Shown: positions 8,877 through 18,419, numbered from the stretch's first letter. The stretch is 38,357 nt of DNA from UBA1181 sp963619325 (GCA_963619325.1 CAVEVQ010000025.1:1-38357), one strand, 5' to 3'. Notes: generated by a model from the letters alone, not told the origin. Made by a program: numbers and translations.

Positions 8877-10349
8877 CTACTCCCCGAACAACTCCGTTCT
8901 GCTCGCATCTAACCGCAAGAAGATGAACAACAGAATAGTGAAGCCCCACAAGGATGAGCCTCCATAACTAAAAAACGGCAACGGGATTCCGATCACAGGT
9001 GTCAGTCCAATCACCATGCCAACATTGATGGCCAAATGGAAAAAAATGATAGAGGCGACACAATAGCCGTAGATTCTACTGAATAACGACCGCTGTCTCT
9101 CCGCCAAATAAATCAACCGCAAAATAAGTGTTAAAAAAACACCTATCACAACGGTTGTCCCCACAAACCCATGCTCTTCGCCTACTGTGCAGAAAATGAA
9201 ATCCGTATCTTGCTCAGGGACATACTTCAGTTTCGTCTGCGTCCCATTCAAGAATCCTTTTCCTGAAAAACCTCCCGACCCAATCGCAATCATAGACTGG
9301 TTGACATTATACCCTGCCTTTTGCGGATCTTGCTCCATTCCCAAGGTTACCCTTATTCTTGTCTGCTGATGGGGCTTCAACTTGTCAAAGGCAAGATCCG
9401 AGATATTGGAAAATGCGACAAAAGCAAGCGTCAATAAACCAATCAAAAAGTACGTCTTCGTACGTTGTGTAATAGAAACATACAACAGATAGAGAACCGT
9501 TGCTCCTATGGCAAAATAGCCAACGTAGGTGAAATGAAACGCTAAATGAAAGATTTTATGTATTAAATATGCTATCGCAAAAATGGCTACGTTTCCACCC
9601 AAAACAATCAACGGAGTCCTATTATCTCGCTTCGTATAGACTTTCACCAACACTGCCGCAACAACTACTAAAAGCAACATGACAAGAAACAACCCCAACG
9701 ACTCATTGGGAATCTCCGACAATATCGCCACTTCTCCAAAACGTATTGAGACGACAAAAACGACCGCTAACAATATACATACGAAAAGGATAATCCCTGA
9801 CATACCCTCTCGATAGAACACCAACAAAAATGTGCTGTAAACCAATGCCGACCCCGTCTCATTCTGTAAGATAATCAACACCATAGGAATCAACATAATG
9901 GCAAAAGCGATCATAGCATCACTAATCCGCTTCATCTGGAATTCGTACGAACTCATACACTTCGCCAATGCCAAACAAGTGGCAGTTTTGGCAAACTCCG
10001 CAGGCTGCAGACTTATAGGACCTAAAACAATCCACGAGTGCGACCCCTTCACATCTGGGGCTATAAAGATTGTTATCAACAATAATAACAACATTCCACC
10101 ATAGACAAAATAGGCGAACATATTATACACCTGACTGTCCAACAACAACAAAACAAAAGCCAACGCTATCGAACACCCTATCCACATCAACTGTTTGCCA
10201 TAACGGTACGAAACATCGTAAAAAGCGGCATCCTCAAAATTGTATGAGGCGCCATAGATACAGAACCACCCTGCTACTACTAATAAAAAATACAGGACAA
10301 TGGTTATCCAATCTACATTTCTGAATACGTTATTCTGTCTTGATGGCAT
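8877..10349 (-). CDS. rodA: Rod shape-determining protein RodA (SEDS glycosyltransferase)
   Basis: A 490-aa polytopic membrane protein of the FtsW/RodA/SpoVE family, the peptidoglycan polymerase that works with PBP2. Family hallmarks are the SHSWIVLGPISLQPAEFAK segment near residue 100, the GYNVNQSMIAIGSGGFSGKG loop, the EQDTDFIFCTVGEEHGF segment with the conserved Asp, and the GIPLPFFSYGGSS end. It is about 120 residues longer than E. coli RodA. The extra length lies mid-protein, as additional hydrophobic segments between about residues 200 and 310. The start overlaps the end of mrdA by 20 bp, implying translational coupling. Confidence 0.95.
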   Translation of the reverse strand: MPSRQNNVFRNVDWITIVLYFLLVVAGWFCIYGASYNFEDAAFYDVSYRYGKQLMWIGCSIALAFVLLLLDSQVYNMFAYFVYGGMLLLLLITIFIAPDVKGSHSWIVLGPISLQPAEFAKTATCLALAKCMSSYEFQMKRISDAMIAFAIMLIPMVLIILQNETGSALVYSTFLLVFYREGMSGIILFVCILLAVVFVVSIRFGEVAILSEIPNESLGLFLVMLLLVVVAAVLVKVYTKRDNRTPLIVLGGNVAIFAIAYLIHKIFHLAFHFTYVGYFAIGATVLYLLYVSITQRTKTYFLIGLLTLAFVAFSNISDLAFDKLKPHQQTRIRVTLGMEQDPQKAGYNVNQSMIAIGSGGFSGKGFLNGTQTKLKYVPEQDTDFIFCTVGEEHGFVGTTVVIGVFLTLILRLIYLAERQRSLFSRIYGYCVASIIFFHLAINVGMVIGLTPVIGIPLPFFSYGGSSLWGFTILLFIFLRLDASRTELFGE

Positions 10350-12255
10350 TCTCTTCCTTTGTTGTTTCTTTATGTTCTACCTTTTTTTCTTTTTCCTTAG
10401 TCTCTTCCGGTTTTTCCTGCTCCGTGAGCGTCGGCATCAGATTAGCTTGTAAAATCCGATCTTCCATCCACTTCTTTCGATGCGGGATATATCCTTTCAG
10501 ATATTTCTCCATCATCAATGATGCGATCGGAGCCGCCCAGGTAGCACCGAATCCACTATTCTCAACTACCACACAAATGGCAATCTTCGGATTGTCTTTC
10601 GGAGCAAACGCCATAAAAATAGAGTGGTCTTTCCCATGTGGGTTCTGCGCCGTTCCCGTCTTTCCACAAACAGCAACACTGTCAATTCGCGACGCCCACC
10701 CCGTTCCGGCTTTCATCACCAACTCCATACCATCTACTATCGGACTGAAATACTGGCTATCTATCGTCGCAACATGTTTTGTAGTGAACGCGGAATCTAA
10801 CTGATATCCGTCAATATGCTTCACCAAATGAGGTACATAATAAAAACCTCGATTGGCAATCGTTGCCGAAAGATTGGCAATCTGCAATGGCGTTGCCAAG
10901 ATTTCTCCTTGCCCTATAGAGTTGGATACAATCATCAACGACTTCCATCGCCCTTCTCCATAGATTTTGTCATACACCTTGGAATTGGGAAGATACCCTC
11001 GTTTTTCATTCGGCACATCTGCTCCTAACTTGTACCCGAATCCTAACGACACAATATGGTTCTTCCACGTCTCAAACGCCTCTGAAATATTCTTGTATTT
11101 CTTGCTATCCATCATCGCACGAAATCCTGCGCAATAATAGGCGTTGCACGAGTGTTGCACAGATTGTATCAAATTCAACGGCGAAAAATGAGCATGACAC
11201 CCCACTGTGAAACTACCGACATGATAACCTTTCCGACAAGGATAAGCCGTGTTCGTGTTAATGATTTTCTCTTGCTCTAAAGCCAAGGCATCCGCCGTTT
11301 TGAATGTCGACCCTGGAGGATAACACGCCATCACAGGACGGTCGAACAACGGTTTATAGGGATCGTTCAACAACTTGCTATAGTTGCGCGAACGTTTTCG
11401 CCCCACCAGTAACGATGGGTCGTAGGTCGGACTGGATACTAATGCTAAAATTTCTCCCGTCAAGGGATCTATTGCCACAACGCTTCCAACCTTATTACGC
11501 ATCAACTCCTCCCCATATCCTTGTAAGGCAATATCAATGGAAAGCGTCAAATCTTGCCCTGGCTTTGACTCGACATCTAATGCGCCTTCTTCCAAACGCC
11601 CTTTCACTCGTCCATGAGCATCTCTCAGAAAAATCTCAACGCCCTTCTCCCCTCGCAAATACTTCTCGTATGTCAACTCGATACCATTCTGACCCGCATA
11701 ATCACCCATCACATAGAACGGATCGGCATCAATCATCTTACGATTTACCTCACCGATAGAACCTAACAAAAGCGCCGCGTATGGATATTTATAGTCGCGC
11801 AACGTTCGTTTCTGCAATGAGACACCTTTAAAACGGAACAACTGCTCCTGCAACACTCCATAATCTTCCGACGACAAAGAAGTCATAAACGGCTGAGGGG
11901 TGAACGGCGAATACCCACTTCGCTTACGCATATCCCGCATACGCTTCACAAACTCCAATTTCGTAACATCCATCAATTTACAGAACGCAAGCGTATCAAA
12001 GTCTTGCATCTCCCTGACCACCATCATCACATCATACGACGGCTTGTTGAAGACCAAAACATCTCCATTGCGATCCATTATCAAACCACGAGCGGGAAAC
12101 TCAATCCTCCTCAGATAGGCATTGCTATCTGCCTTGTCTCTATATGTGTCGTCTAAAATCTGCAAATCAAAAAGGCGTATGAGATAGATCAAGACAACCA
12201 ACGTAACCATCCCGCCAATCACATACCTTCTATTTCCATACGCATCATTCAGCAT
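10330..12255 (-). CDS. mrdA: Penicillin-binding protein 2 (transpeptidase)
   Basis: A 641-aa class B PBP, the D,D-transpeptidase of the elongation machinery. One N-terminal membrane anchor (about residues 12-30) is followed by a pedestal domain with the RGLIMDRNG motif near residue 56. In the transpeptidase domain the nucleophile motif is STFK (S316), then SCN at 369-371 and KTGTA near residue 530. The C-terminal ~35 residues are a Lys/Glu-rich tail (KEKEKKVEHKE-type), probably disordered and periplasmic. The gene overlaps rodA and follows mreD by about 50 bp, so it is part of the elongasome operon. Confidence 0.95.
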   Translation of the reverse strand: MLNDAYGNRRYVIGGMVTLVVLIYLIRLFDLQILDDTYRDKADSNAYLRRIEFPARGLIMDRNGDVLVFNKPSYDVMMVVREMQDFDTLAFCKLMDVTKLEFVKRMRDMRKRSGYSPFTPQPFMTSLSSEDYGVLQEQLFRFKGVSLQKRTLRDYKYPYAALLLGSIGEVNRKMIDADPFYVMGDYAGQNGIELTYEKYLRGEKGVEIFLRDAHGRVKGRLEEGALDVESKPGQDLTLSIDIALQGYGEELMRNKVGSVVAIDPLTGEILALVSSPTYDPSLLVGRKRSRNYSKLLNDPYKPLFDRPVMACYPPGSTFKTADALALEQEKIINTNTAYPCRKGYHVGSFTVGCHAHFSPLNLIQSVQHSCNAYYCAGFRAMMDSKKYKNISEAFETWKNHIVSLGFGYKLGADVPNEKRGYLPNSKVYDKIYGEGRWKSLMIVSNSIGQGEILATPLQIANLSATIANRGFYYVPHLVKHIDGYQLDSAFTTKHVATIDSQYFSPIVDGMELVMKAGTGWASRIDSVAVCGKTGTAQNPHGKDHSIFMAFAPKDNPKIAICVVVENSGFGATWAAPIASLMMEKYLKGYIPHRKKWMEDRILQANLMPTLTEQEKPEETKEKEKKVEHKETTKEENAIKTE

Positions 12256-12306
12256 AACACAAAAACTTGTCTATTTCCTTTATCTTATTTCTTTTCTTTC
12301 CACTTT

Positions 12307-12807
12307 TCACACCCGTTTCAGCTTTTGCACCATATAGATTAGTAATATCGTAAAAACTGAACATCCGACGGCAACAATGAAAGTACGAAGAAAATGCGCC
12401 AACGACATTGTCTCAACAAAGAAAAACGCAAGATGATGAACCAACACCAACAACGAAACATATTTCATAAACGCACCAACGCCAAAAACCTTCACCGATG
12501 GTTCAGACTCCTCGTACACTTCGCGAGGCCCGAACAACTTATGAAAGTAAGGTTTCAAATAGGCTATCAATGTCGTTGCAAAGGCGTGACATCCCAACGT
12601 CCCACAGAAAACATCCACACACAAGCCCAATACAAAACCTAACAACAAAAGCAAATCCTTATTGATAGACGATGGCGCAACTAATATGAAATAGATGTAA
12701 AAATATGGATTAATATATCCTAAAAAGCATATATTATTGAGAATCAGCACCTGCAAAAGCACCAATCCTATAAATGTCAATATCTGTTTGAAAGTTCCGT
12801 TGATCAT
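12307..12807 (-). CDS. mreD: Rod shape-determining protein MreD
   Basis: A 166-aa integral membrane protein with about five hydrophobic segments. It is called MreD mainly by its place between mreC and mrdA and by the pattern of an early YINPYFYIYFILVAP segment followed by GFVLGLCVDVFCG. That Gly/Asp-containing membrane segment is typical of the family, which is poorly conserved in sequence. It overlaps the mreC end by 4 bp (ATGA), a sign of coupled translation. Confidence 0.88.
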   Translation of the reverse strand: MINGTFKQILTFIGLVLLQVLILNNICFLGYINPYFYIYFILVAPSSINKDLLLLLGFVLGLCVDVFCGTLGCHAFATTLIAYLKPYFHKLFGPREVYEESEPSVKVFGVGAFMKYVSLLVLVHHLAFFFVETMSLAHFLRTFIVAVGCSVFTILLIYMVQKLKRV

Positions 12808-13646
12808 TCCATCACCTCACCTTCCTCTAATTTCTTCTTTTCGTCTGCATTCTTGAACTCAATCACATCTACATACGAAAGATTTCCAAAATCTACGGAT
12901 AAAGCCACTTCGATAGAGTAAAAATTATCCTTCCTACTTCGCCACGAAACAACCTTTCCAACCAACATCCCCTCTGGAAACACCGATGAATAGACACTCG
13001 TACGAACACTATCACCTTCGCTCACTTCTATGTAATGAGGCACTTCCTCCAAATAGGCATAACGAATGTCGCCTCCATTCCAAAACAGAGTCCCCTCTTC
13101 GCTCTTGCCTGCCAACTTCGCATTCATACGAGCATACGAGTTGATAATCGGCAACACAACAGAAAAATGACTTGACACGCTACTGACGATTCCGACGACT
13201 CCCTGATCATTAATCACTCCCATACCATCCTTAATGCCATCCTTCCGACCTTTATCTATCGTCAAATAATTATTGCTAAGATTGGTCGTCGCCGCCACCA
13301 CATGAGCTGTACGAAAAATATAGTCTTTCTTTACAGACAAATCCTTTCGCCGCACATACGTCGTGTCATAGCGCATCGCACTCAACTGCGAACGCAACTC
13401 CGTTATCTGGCGCTTCAAAGATGAATTCTCACTCGTCAACCGTTGATTCACCTCTCCTAACGAAAAATAGTCTTTCACAGCATCGGCATACTCATACAAT
13501 ACACCAACAACCACATTACTTGAATTGAGGAAATGGACACGCTGAAACAGACTATGATTCACAATCATAGCCAAAGACACTATCTCCATCAAAAAGAAAA
13601 GGAAAAGTGTCTTAAACTGCATCAAAAACCGTATGAGCGCACGCAT
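12804..13646 (-). CDS. mreC: Rod shape-determining protein MreC
   Basis: A 280-aa single-pass periplasmic scaffold of the elongation complex. A membrane anchor (about residues 10-30) is followed by a short coiled coil (about 62-95, LTSENSSLKRQITELRSQL). The beta-barrel domain contains NYLTIDKGRKDGIKDGMGV and GVVGIVSSVSSHFSVVLPI, both characteristic of MreC. MreC contacts PBP2 and MreD, whose genes follow. The 99-bp gap from mreB holds a strong hairpin, so mreC may be expressed at a lower level than mreB. Confidence 0.93.
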   Translation of the reverse strand: MRALIRFLMQFKTLFLFFLMEIVSLAMIVNHSLFQRVHFLNSSNVVVGVLYEYADAVKDYFSLGEVNQRLTSENSSLKRQITELRSQLSAMRYDTTYVRRKDLSVKKDYIFRTAHVVAATTNLSNNYLTIDKGRKDGIKDGMGVINDQGVVGIVSSVSSHFSVVLPIINSYARMNAKLAGKSEEGTLFWNGGDIRYAYLEEVPHYIEVSEGDSVRTSVYSSVFPEGMLVGKVVSWRSRKDNFYSIEVALSVDFGNLSYVDVIEFKNADEKKKLEEGEVME

Positions 13647-13693
13647 ACTTCCCGACTATTTTTCTATAAATACACTACATGAGACATAAAATC

Positions 13694-13729
13694 AAACCAC
13701 AAAGACTTTCCTATTCATCTTTGTGGTTT
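13694..13729 (-). terminator. Intra-operon hairpin between mreB and mreC
   Basis: A perfect 12-bp stem (13694-13705 with 13718-13729) with a 12-nt loop. On the minus strand it is followed by a mixed T-rich tail with two interrupting bases rather than a pure T run. It lies after the mreB stop and before the mreC start. It looks like a partial terminator or a 3'-end stabiliser that lets only part of the mreB transcript continue into mreCD-mrdA-rodA. Confidence 0.65.
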
Positions 13730-13745
13730 TGTTCCTTTTCTTTTT

Positions 13746-14774
13746 CTATCTCTTCAAGAAAGAAAATTTGTCCGTGTTCTTTAAGGCAACTCCCGTACCT
13801 CTCGCAACCGCGTGAAGAGGGTCATTCGCAATGTTGAACGGGATACCAATCTTATCAGAGAAACGTTTTGCCAATCCTCTCAACAAAGCTCCACCTCCTG
13901 CCAAGTAGATACCATTGCGGACAATGTCGACATACAACTCTGGCGGTGTTTGTTCCAAGGCACTCATAATCGCAGCCTCCATCTTCGAGATTGACTTCTC
14001 CAAACAATGAGCCACCTCCTGGTACGAGATAGGCACCTCCATTGGCAAGGCAGTCATCTGGTTCGGTCCGCGAACAATGTATGGTTCAGGAGCCTCCTCA
14101 GGTCCTAAATCCGTCAACGCAGAACCAACGTTAATCTTAATCTGCTCGGCAGTTCGCTCCCCCACCTTTATATTATGTTGGCGACGAACATACTCAATGA
14201 TGTCCTCCGTGAGATCATCACCTGCTGTACGAATAGACTTGTTTGAAACGATACCCCCCAAAGAGATAACCGCAATTTCAGTAGTTCCACCACCTATATC
14301 AACAATCATATTGCCCTCTGGAGCCTCAACGTCGATACCAATACCAATCGCCGCAGCCATTGGCTCATAAATCATATAAACCTCGCGACCACCCGCATGC
14401 TCAGATGAGTCACGCACAGCACGAATCTCAACTTCGGTACTACCCGAAGGAATACATACGACAATCTTCAAAGAGGGAGACGAAAACCAACGATTGTGAG
14501 AAGTCGCCGTCTTGATCATACCCCTCATCATCTGCTCCGCAGCGTAGAAATCAGCGATCACGCCGTCGCGCAACGGACGAACCGTGCGTATTCCCTCGTG
14601 TGCCTTTCCATGCATCTGCTGCGCTTTCTCTCCAATAGCTATCAACTTGTCCGTCTTACGATCCAACGCAACCACAGAAGGCTCGTCAACTACGATTTTA
14701 TCATTGTGTATGATAATCGTGTTGGCCGTTCCAAGGTCCATCGCTATCTCTTGTGTGAACGAAAAAAGACCCAT
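13746..14774 (-). CDS. mreB: Actin-like cell-shape protein MreB
   Basis: A 342-aa bacterial actin that forms membrane-bound filaments guiding the elongation complex. The two phosphate-binding loops are clear: DLGTANTIIIHND near residue 13 and DIGGGTTEIAVIS near residue 163. The ATP-site GGGALLRGL segment is near residue 290. The N-terminus MGLFSFTQEIAMDLGTANT is the usual one for the family. It heads the mre genes and lies 37 bp after purH, so the two probably share a transcript. Confidence 0.97.
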   Translation of the reverse strand: MGLFSFTQEIAMDLGTANTIIIHNDKIVVDEPSVVALDRKTDKLIAIGEKAQQMHGKAHEGIRTVRPLRDGVIADFYAAEQMMRGMIKTATSHNRWFSSPSLKIVVCIPSGSTEVEIRAVRDSSEHAGGREVYMIYEPMAAAIGIGIDVEAPEGNMIVDIGGGTTEIAVISLGGIVSNKSIRTAGDDLTEDIIEYVRRQHNIKVGERTAEQIKINVGSALTDLGPEEAPEPYIVRGPNQMTALPMEVPISYQEVAHCLEKSISKMEAAIMSALEQTPPELYVDIVRNGIYLAGGGALLRGLAKRFSDKIGIPFNIANDPLHAVARGTGVALKNTDKFSFLKR

Positions 14775-14811
14775 AATATAATTCTTTAAATATTATAACG
14801 TTAAGAACAAA

Positions 14812-15414
14812 TTATTTCGTTGCACCCTCAAAGTAAGCATGAATAGCAGTGTCATAGTGTGAAGAAACACCGAAAGCCTCCTTGGCGAACCACTTACGAG
14901 TGTCAAGTGTCGTCTGCGCTCCATTTGCGTTCAACTGGTCGAGCAACGGCTTATATTGAGCCTTGGAAGCCACGATTACAACGTCCTTGAAATTCTTCGC
15001 TGCGGCGCGAATCAAAGAGATACCACCTATATCGATCTTCTCGATGATCGACTGCTCGTCGGCTCCCGAAGCCACTGTATCCTCGAACGGATAAAGATCC
15101 ACGATCACGAGGTCAATCTCAGGAATTTCGTATTTAGCCATTTGCGCGTTATCTTCCGGAACGTCTCGACGACTCAAGATACCACCAAAGATTTTTGGGT
15201 GCAAAGTCTTAACACGTCCACCCAAAATAGAAGGGTAAGTCGTAAGAGACTCAACAGCCTGGCAAGGCACACCTAAAGATTCTATAAAAGATTGAGTTCC
15301 ACCAGTAGAAATCAATTTCACTCCCTCTGCATGTAATTTACGAACAATCTCGTCCAAATTATCTTTGTGGTAAACAGATACCAAAGCAGTCTTAATTTTC
15401 TTATAATCAGCCAT
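14812..15414 (-). CDS. purH: Stand-alone IMP cyclohydrolase (PurH N-terminal domain)
   Basis: A 200-aa protein equal to the IMP cyclohydrolase half of PurH, which closes FAICAR to IMP in the last step of purine synthesis. The MGS-like fold is seen in KTALVSVYHKDNLDEIV, LISTGGTQ, GGRVKTLHPKIFGGIL and DIGGISLIRAAAKN. The ~300-residue AICAR transformylase domain of the usual bifunctional PurH is absent. The protein ends naturally (FEGATK) just 37 bp before mreB, leaving no remnant. I infer that a separate transformylase gene exists elsewhere, as I recall for other Bacteroidales. It has its own promoter and may co-transcribe mreB. Confidence 0.9.
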   Translation of the reverse strand: MADYKKIKTALVSVYHKDNLDEIVRKLHAEGVKLISTGGTQSFIESLGVPCQAVESLTTYPSILGGRVKTLHPKIFGGILSRRDVPEDNAQMAKYEIPEIDLVIVDLYPFEDTVASGADEQSIIEKIDIGGISLIRAAAKNFKDVVIVASKAQYKPLLDQLNANGAQTTLDTRKWFAKEAFGVSSHYDTAIHAYFEGATK

Positions 15415-15452
15415 TTATGCTTTGTTTTTTAAATTTCTTATGTTTTTATGTA

Positions 15453-15484
15453 CAAAGTTAACAAATAATCACCTATGAAAGAAA
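15453..15484 (-). promoter_or_regulatory. Promoter of purH-mre operon
   Basis: Minus strand: TTTC at 15484-15481 (one mismatch to TTTG), a 20-nt spacer and TAACTTTG at 15460-15453, an exact -7 match. The purH ATG is 39 bp downstream. Confidence 0.6.
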
Positions 15485-15563
15485 AAGTTAAATGAATTTT
15501 ATAGGGTACTAATTATAAAAAATAAAGGTGTTTAAAGAAGAGCGCATATAGAATAATTTTTTG

Positions 15564-15571
15564 TATTTTTG
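15564..15571 (+). promoter_or_regulatory. Promoter -7 element of mdh
   Basis: TATTTTTG, an exact TAnnTTTG match, about 100 bp before the mdh start; the -33 region has only TTTA. The ~95-nt leader between the predicted start and mdh contains no obvious riboswitch or hairpin. Confidence 0.55.
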
Positions 15572-15672
15572 CGTATAGTAAGCGAGGAAAAGCGTTTAGC
15601 ACAAAAGGTGCAGAAATCCCAATGGACAGAGGATTTTAGAAGGACTGAAATTTCTATAAACTATATATTAAT

Positions 15673-16665
15673 ATGAGTTTCTTATCAAACAAAAAATTGG
15701 TTATCGTTGGTGCCGCAGGTGCTATCGGTTCGACTATGGCTCAGTTGGCAGCCGTTAAGGGTTTAACAAACAATATCACTCTTTACGACCCATACTTGAA
15801 GGGTCTTGAAGGTGTTTACGAAGAGATGCGCCACTGTGGATTCGAAGGCGTAAACTTCACTTTCACTGACAACGTAGAAGAAGCCTTGACTGGTGCATCA
15901 TTCATCATTTCTTCAGGTGGAGCTCCTCGTAAAGAGGGTATGACCCGCGAAGACCTCTTGAAGGGTAACGCTCAGATTGCTGCAGATTTTGGAGACAATG
16001 TAAAGAAATACTGTCCTAAATGTGAGCACATCGTTGTTATCTTCAACCCTGCTGACGTAACAGGATTGGTAGTTTTGGTTAAATCTGGTTTGGCTCCTGA
16101 AAGAGTAACTACTTTGGCTGGTTTGGACTCTACTCGTTTGCAGAGTGAATTGGCTAAATATTTCAATGTTCCTCAATACGCAGTTAGCGGTTGCGCAACA
16201 TTGGGTGGACACGGAGAAAAGATGGTTCCTGTAACTTCTGACGTTTTGGTTATGGGTAAACCTCTTGCTAAGTACAACATCCCTGCAAACGACTTTGAGG
16301 AGATCAAGAAGAAGACTATCCAAGGAGGTTCTAACATCATCGCTCTTCGCGGTCGTTCTTCTAACCTTTCTCCTGCATACGTTGCTATCGAAATGATTGA
16401 GGCTGCAATGGGTGGAAAGAAATTCACTTTGCCTGCAGGTTGCTTCGTAAAAGATGGCATGTACGGCTACAAGGACGTATGTATGGCAATGAAGTCTACT
16501 ATTGACGAGAACGGTGTTTCTTACACAGAGGCTAATCTCTCGGCTGAAGAGAAGAAGTCTTTGGACGAGTCATACGAGCACCTTTGCAAGATGCGTGACG
16601 AGGTTATCTCAATGGGTGTTCTTCCAGCAGTTGCTGATTGGAAGAAGTACAACTCTAACCTCTAA
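15673..16665 (+). CDS. mdh: Malate dehydrogenase
   Basis: A 330-aa NAD-dependent dehydrogenase of the LDH/MDH superfamily. The dinucleotide loop GAAGAIGSTMAQ begins near residue 13. The active-site loop has GGAPRKEGMTR with its arginines. The catalytic pair is in LDSTRLQSEL and GGHGEKMVP (His). This branch is longer than the ~310-aa Bacteroides MDH and resembles Prevotella/Porphyromonas-type enzymes, whose role is the reductive branch to fumarate and succinate. Codon choice is more biased (frequent GGT, GTT, CGT, TTC) than in its neighbours, suggesting high expression. It is a single-gene unit with its own promoter and terminator. Confidence 0.9.
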   Translation: MSFLSNKKLVIVGAAGAIGSTMAQLAAVKGLTNNITLYDPYLKGLEGVYEEMRHCGFEGVNFTFTDNVEEALTGASFIISSGGAPRKEGMTREDLLKGNAQIAADFGDNVKKYCPKCEHIVVIFNPADVTGLVVLVKSGLAPERVTTLAGLDSTRLQSELAKYFNVPQYAVSGCATLGGHGEKMVPVTSDVLVMGKPLAKYNIPANDFEEIKKKTIQGGSNIIALRGRSSNLSPAYVAIEMIEAAMGGKKFTLPAGCFVKDGMYGYKDVCMAMKSTIDENGVSYTEANLSAEEKKSLDESYEHLCKMRDEVISMGVLPAVADWKKYNSNL

Positions 16666-16704
16666 TCCTTTCACATCGAATTCTTACATAAGAACGAGAT
16701 AGAG

Positions 16705-16738
16705 AAAAGCGTAGTCAAATTGACTACGCTTTTTTTTA
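16705..16738 (+). terminator. Intrinsic terminator after mdh
   Basis: A perfect 13-bp stem (16705-16717 with 16721-16733) with a 3-nt loop, continuing into a run of T. It lies 40 bp after the mdh stop. Confidence 0.9.
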
Positions 16739-16767
16739 CTCCATCACCTACAACACTTTGGAGCATA

Positions 16768-16815
16768 AAAAAAGCAGTCCACCAAGTTAACACCCGGCAG
16801 ACTGCCTTTTCTTTT
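16768..16815 (-). terminator. Probable terminator after the RNase G/E gene
   Basis: On the minus strand, GCAGTC-type arms (16800-16805 with 16774-16779) with a 20-nt interior are followed by a run of seven T. The stem is short and the loop large, but the place, just beyond the stop at 16818, fits. Confidence 0.55.
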
Positions 16816-16817
16816 TC

Positions 16818-18419
16818 CTACTTCTTTGAAATGTCTTTGCTGTTGACAGTTTCAATTTCTTCCTTTAAGTCTATCTCATTGCCTTTCCCATCTACAAACC
16901 TATATTGTAGAAAAGGCAGTGCCTCAGATGGGAAAATATCAAAAGAGGCCTTGTATGTACGCTTCCATTTCCACTTCAATGTGAAAAATGGCACGCCTTG
17001 GGTCAGATAGGCATAAACATACGGATGAACAAAGAGTTTGAACTCTTTCGTATTCAATGTATTAACTAAATAATCAATCTTATTTTCGAGTGCATCGACA
17101 AACAGAATTGATGGTTGTGCTACGCCTTTTCCATAGCACGTGGGACACACCTCTTCGGTGTCGACATGCATCTCAGGACGCACACGTTGACGTGTTATCT
17201 GCATGAGACCAAATTTGCTCAATGGCAGAATATTGTGTTTAGCGCGGTCATGCGCCATATTCTCCTTCATACGAGCGTAAAGCGCATTACGATTTTCCAC
17301 CTTCGCCATATCGATGAAATCGACTACAATAATGCCACCTAAGTCTCTAAGTCTCAATTGCCTTGCCAGTTCATCTGCGGCAGCGAGATTCACCTCAATG
17401 GCATTCGACTCCTGGTCGTTTCCCGCCCGAGATTTATTTCCACTATTGACATCCACCACATGCATGGCTTCCGTCTTTTCAATAATCAGGTAAGCACCAC
17501 TTTTGAATGAAACAGTACGTCCAAACGATGATTTCAACTGCTTGGTTACTGCGAAATGGTCGAAAATAGGTAAATCTCCTTTATAAAGCTTCACAATATT
17601 TTTACGATCAGGAGCAATCAACCCGACATAGTCTGATATCTCACGATAAACATTCTCATCGTTCATATAAATACTTTCAAACGAAGGGTTGAAAATATCC
17701 CTCAAAAGACTCACCGAGCGATCCATCTCTTCAAAAAGCAGCTTAGGCAGTTTTTGGTCTTGTTTAATCTGCGAAATGGCATTATTCCAGCGAGACATCA
17801 AATAGTCAATCTCAGCCACGAACTCCTTTTTCTCTACCCCCTCAGCCACGGTTCTAATGATAGCGCCAAAACTAGGGGGAAGAATCCCCTCCATAATATT
17901 TGTGATACGCCTACGCTCTGCGGCAGACTTTATTTTCTGGGAAACAAAAACACGACCCGAAAAAGGGATTAAGACGAGAAAACGCCCTGCGAAAGAAATC
18001 TCGGCCGTCAGTCTCGGACCTTTCGTAGAGATAGGTTCTTTGGCTATCTGCACCAATATCTCTTGCCCCTGAACTAACACGTCGGAGATTGATCCACGTT
18101 TTGAGATTTCGGAATCCACTACATACTCTGCCAAGGAAAGCCCCTTATGCCCTGAGCGCAAAGCCTTGGATAACTTCGCGAAAGACTGAAATTTCGGCCC
18201 AATATCCTGATAATGTAGGAAAGCACCTTTATCGAAGCCCACGTCAACGAATGCAGCATTGAGTCCTGGCATTATCTTCTTGACCCTTGCAAGGTAGACA
18301 TCGCCCACAGAGAATTGAGACACCCTACTTTCCTCGTTAAATTCAACTAAACGCTTATCTTCCAACAAGGCGATTGACATCTTGGATGCATTGACATCAA
18401 TTACTAATTCGCTATTCAT
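16818..18419 (-). CDS. rng: Ribonuclease G/E family endoribonuclease
   Basis: A 533-aa RNase E/G catalytic protein that cleaves single-stranded AU-rich RNA and helps process rRNA and mRNA. An S1-like domain (GDVYLARVKKIMPGLNAAFVDVGFDKGAFLH) occupies about residues 37-120. The Mg-binding aspartates are in HVVDVNSG and IIVVDFIDM. The zinc-link motif CPTC is at 425-428. It lacks the long C-terminal scaffold of E. coli RNase E. The last ~100 residues are the small C-terminal domain. I found no TAnnTTTG box directly upstream, so it may rely on read-through past the terminator at 18471-18512. Confidence 0.93.
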   Translation of the reverse strand: MNSELVIDVNASKMSIALLEDKRLVEFNEESRVSQFSVGDVYLARVKKIMPGLNAAFVDVGFDKGAFLHYQDIGPKFQSFAKLSKALRSGHKGLSLAEYVVDSEISKRGSISDVLVQGQEILVQIAKEPISTKGPRLTAEISFAGRFLVLIPFSGRVFVSQKIKSAAERRRITNIMEGILPPSFGAIIRTVAEGVEKKEFVAEIDYLMSRWNNAISQIKQDQKLPKLLFEEMDRSVSLLRDIFNPSFESIYMNDENVYREISDYVGLIAPDRKNIVKLYKGDLPIFDHFAVTKQLKSSFGRTVSFKSGAYLIIEKTEAMHVVDVNSGNKSRAGNDQESNAIEVNLAAADELARQLRLRDLGGIIVVDFIDMAKVENRNALYARMKENMAHDRAKHNILPLSKFGLMQITRQRVRPEMHVDTEEVCPTCYGKGVAQPSILFVDALENKIDYLVNTLNTKEFKLFVHPYVYAYLTQGVPFFTLKWKWKRTYKASFDIFPSEALPFLQYRFVDGKGNEIDLKEEIETVNSKDISKK

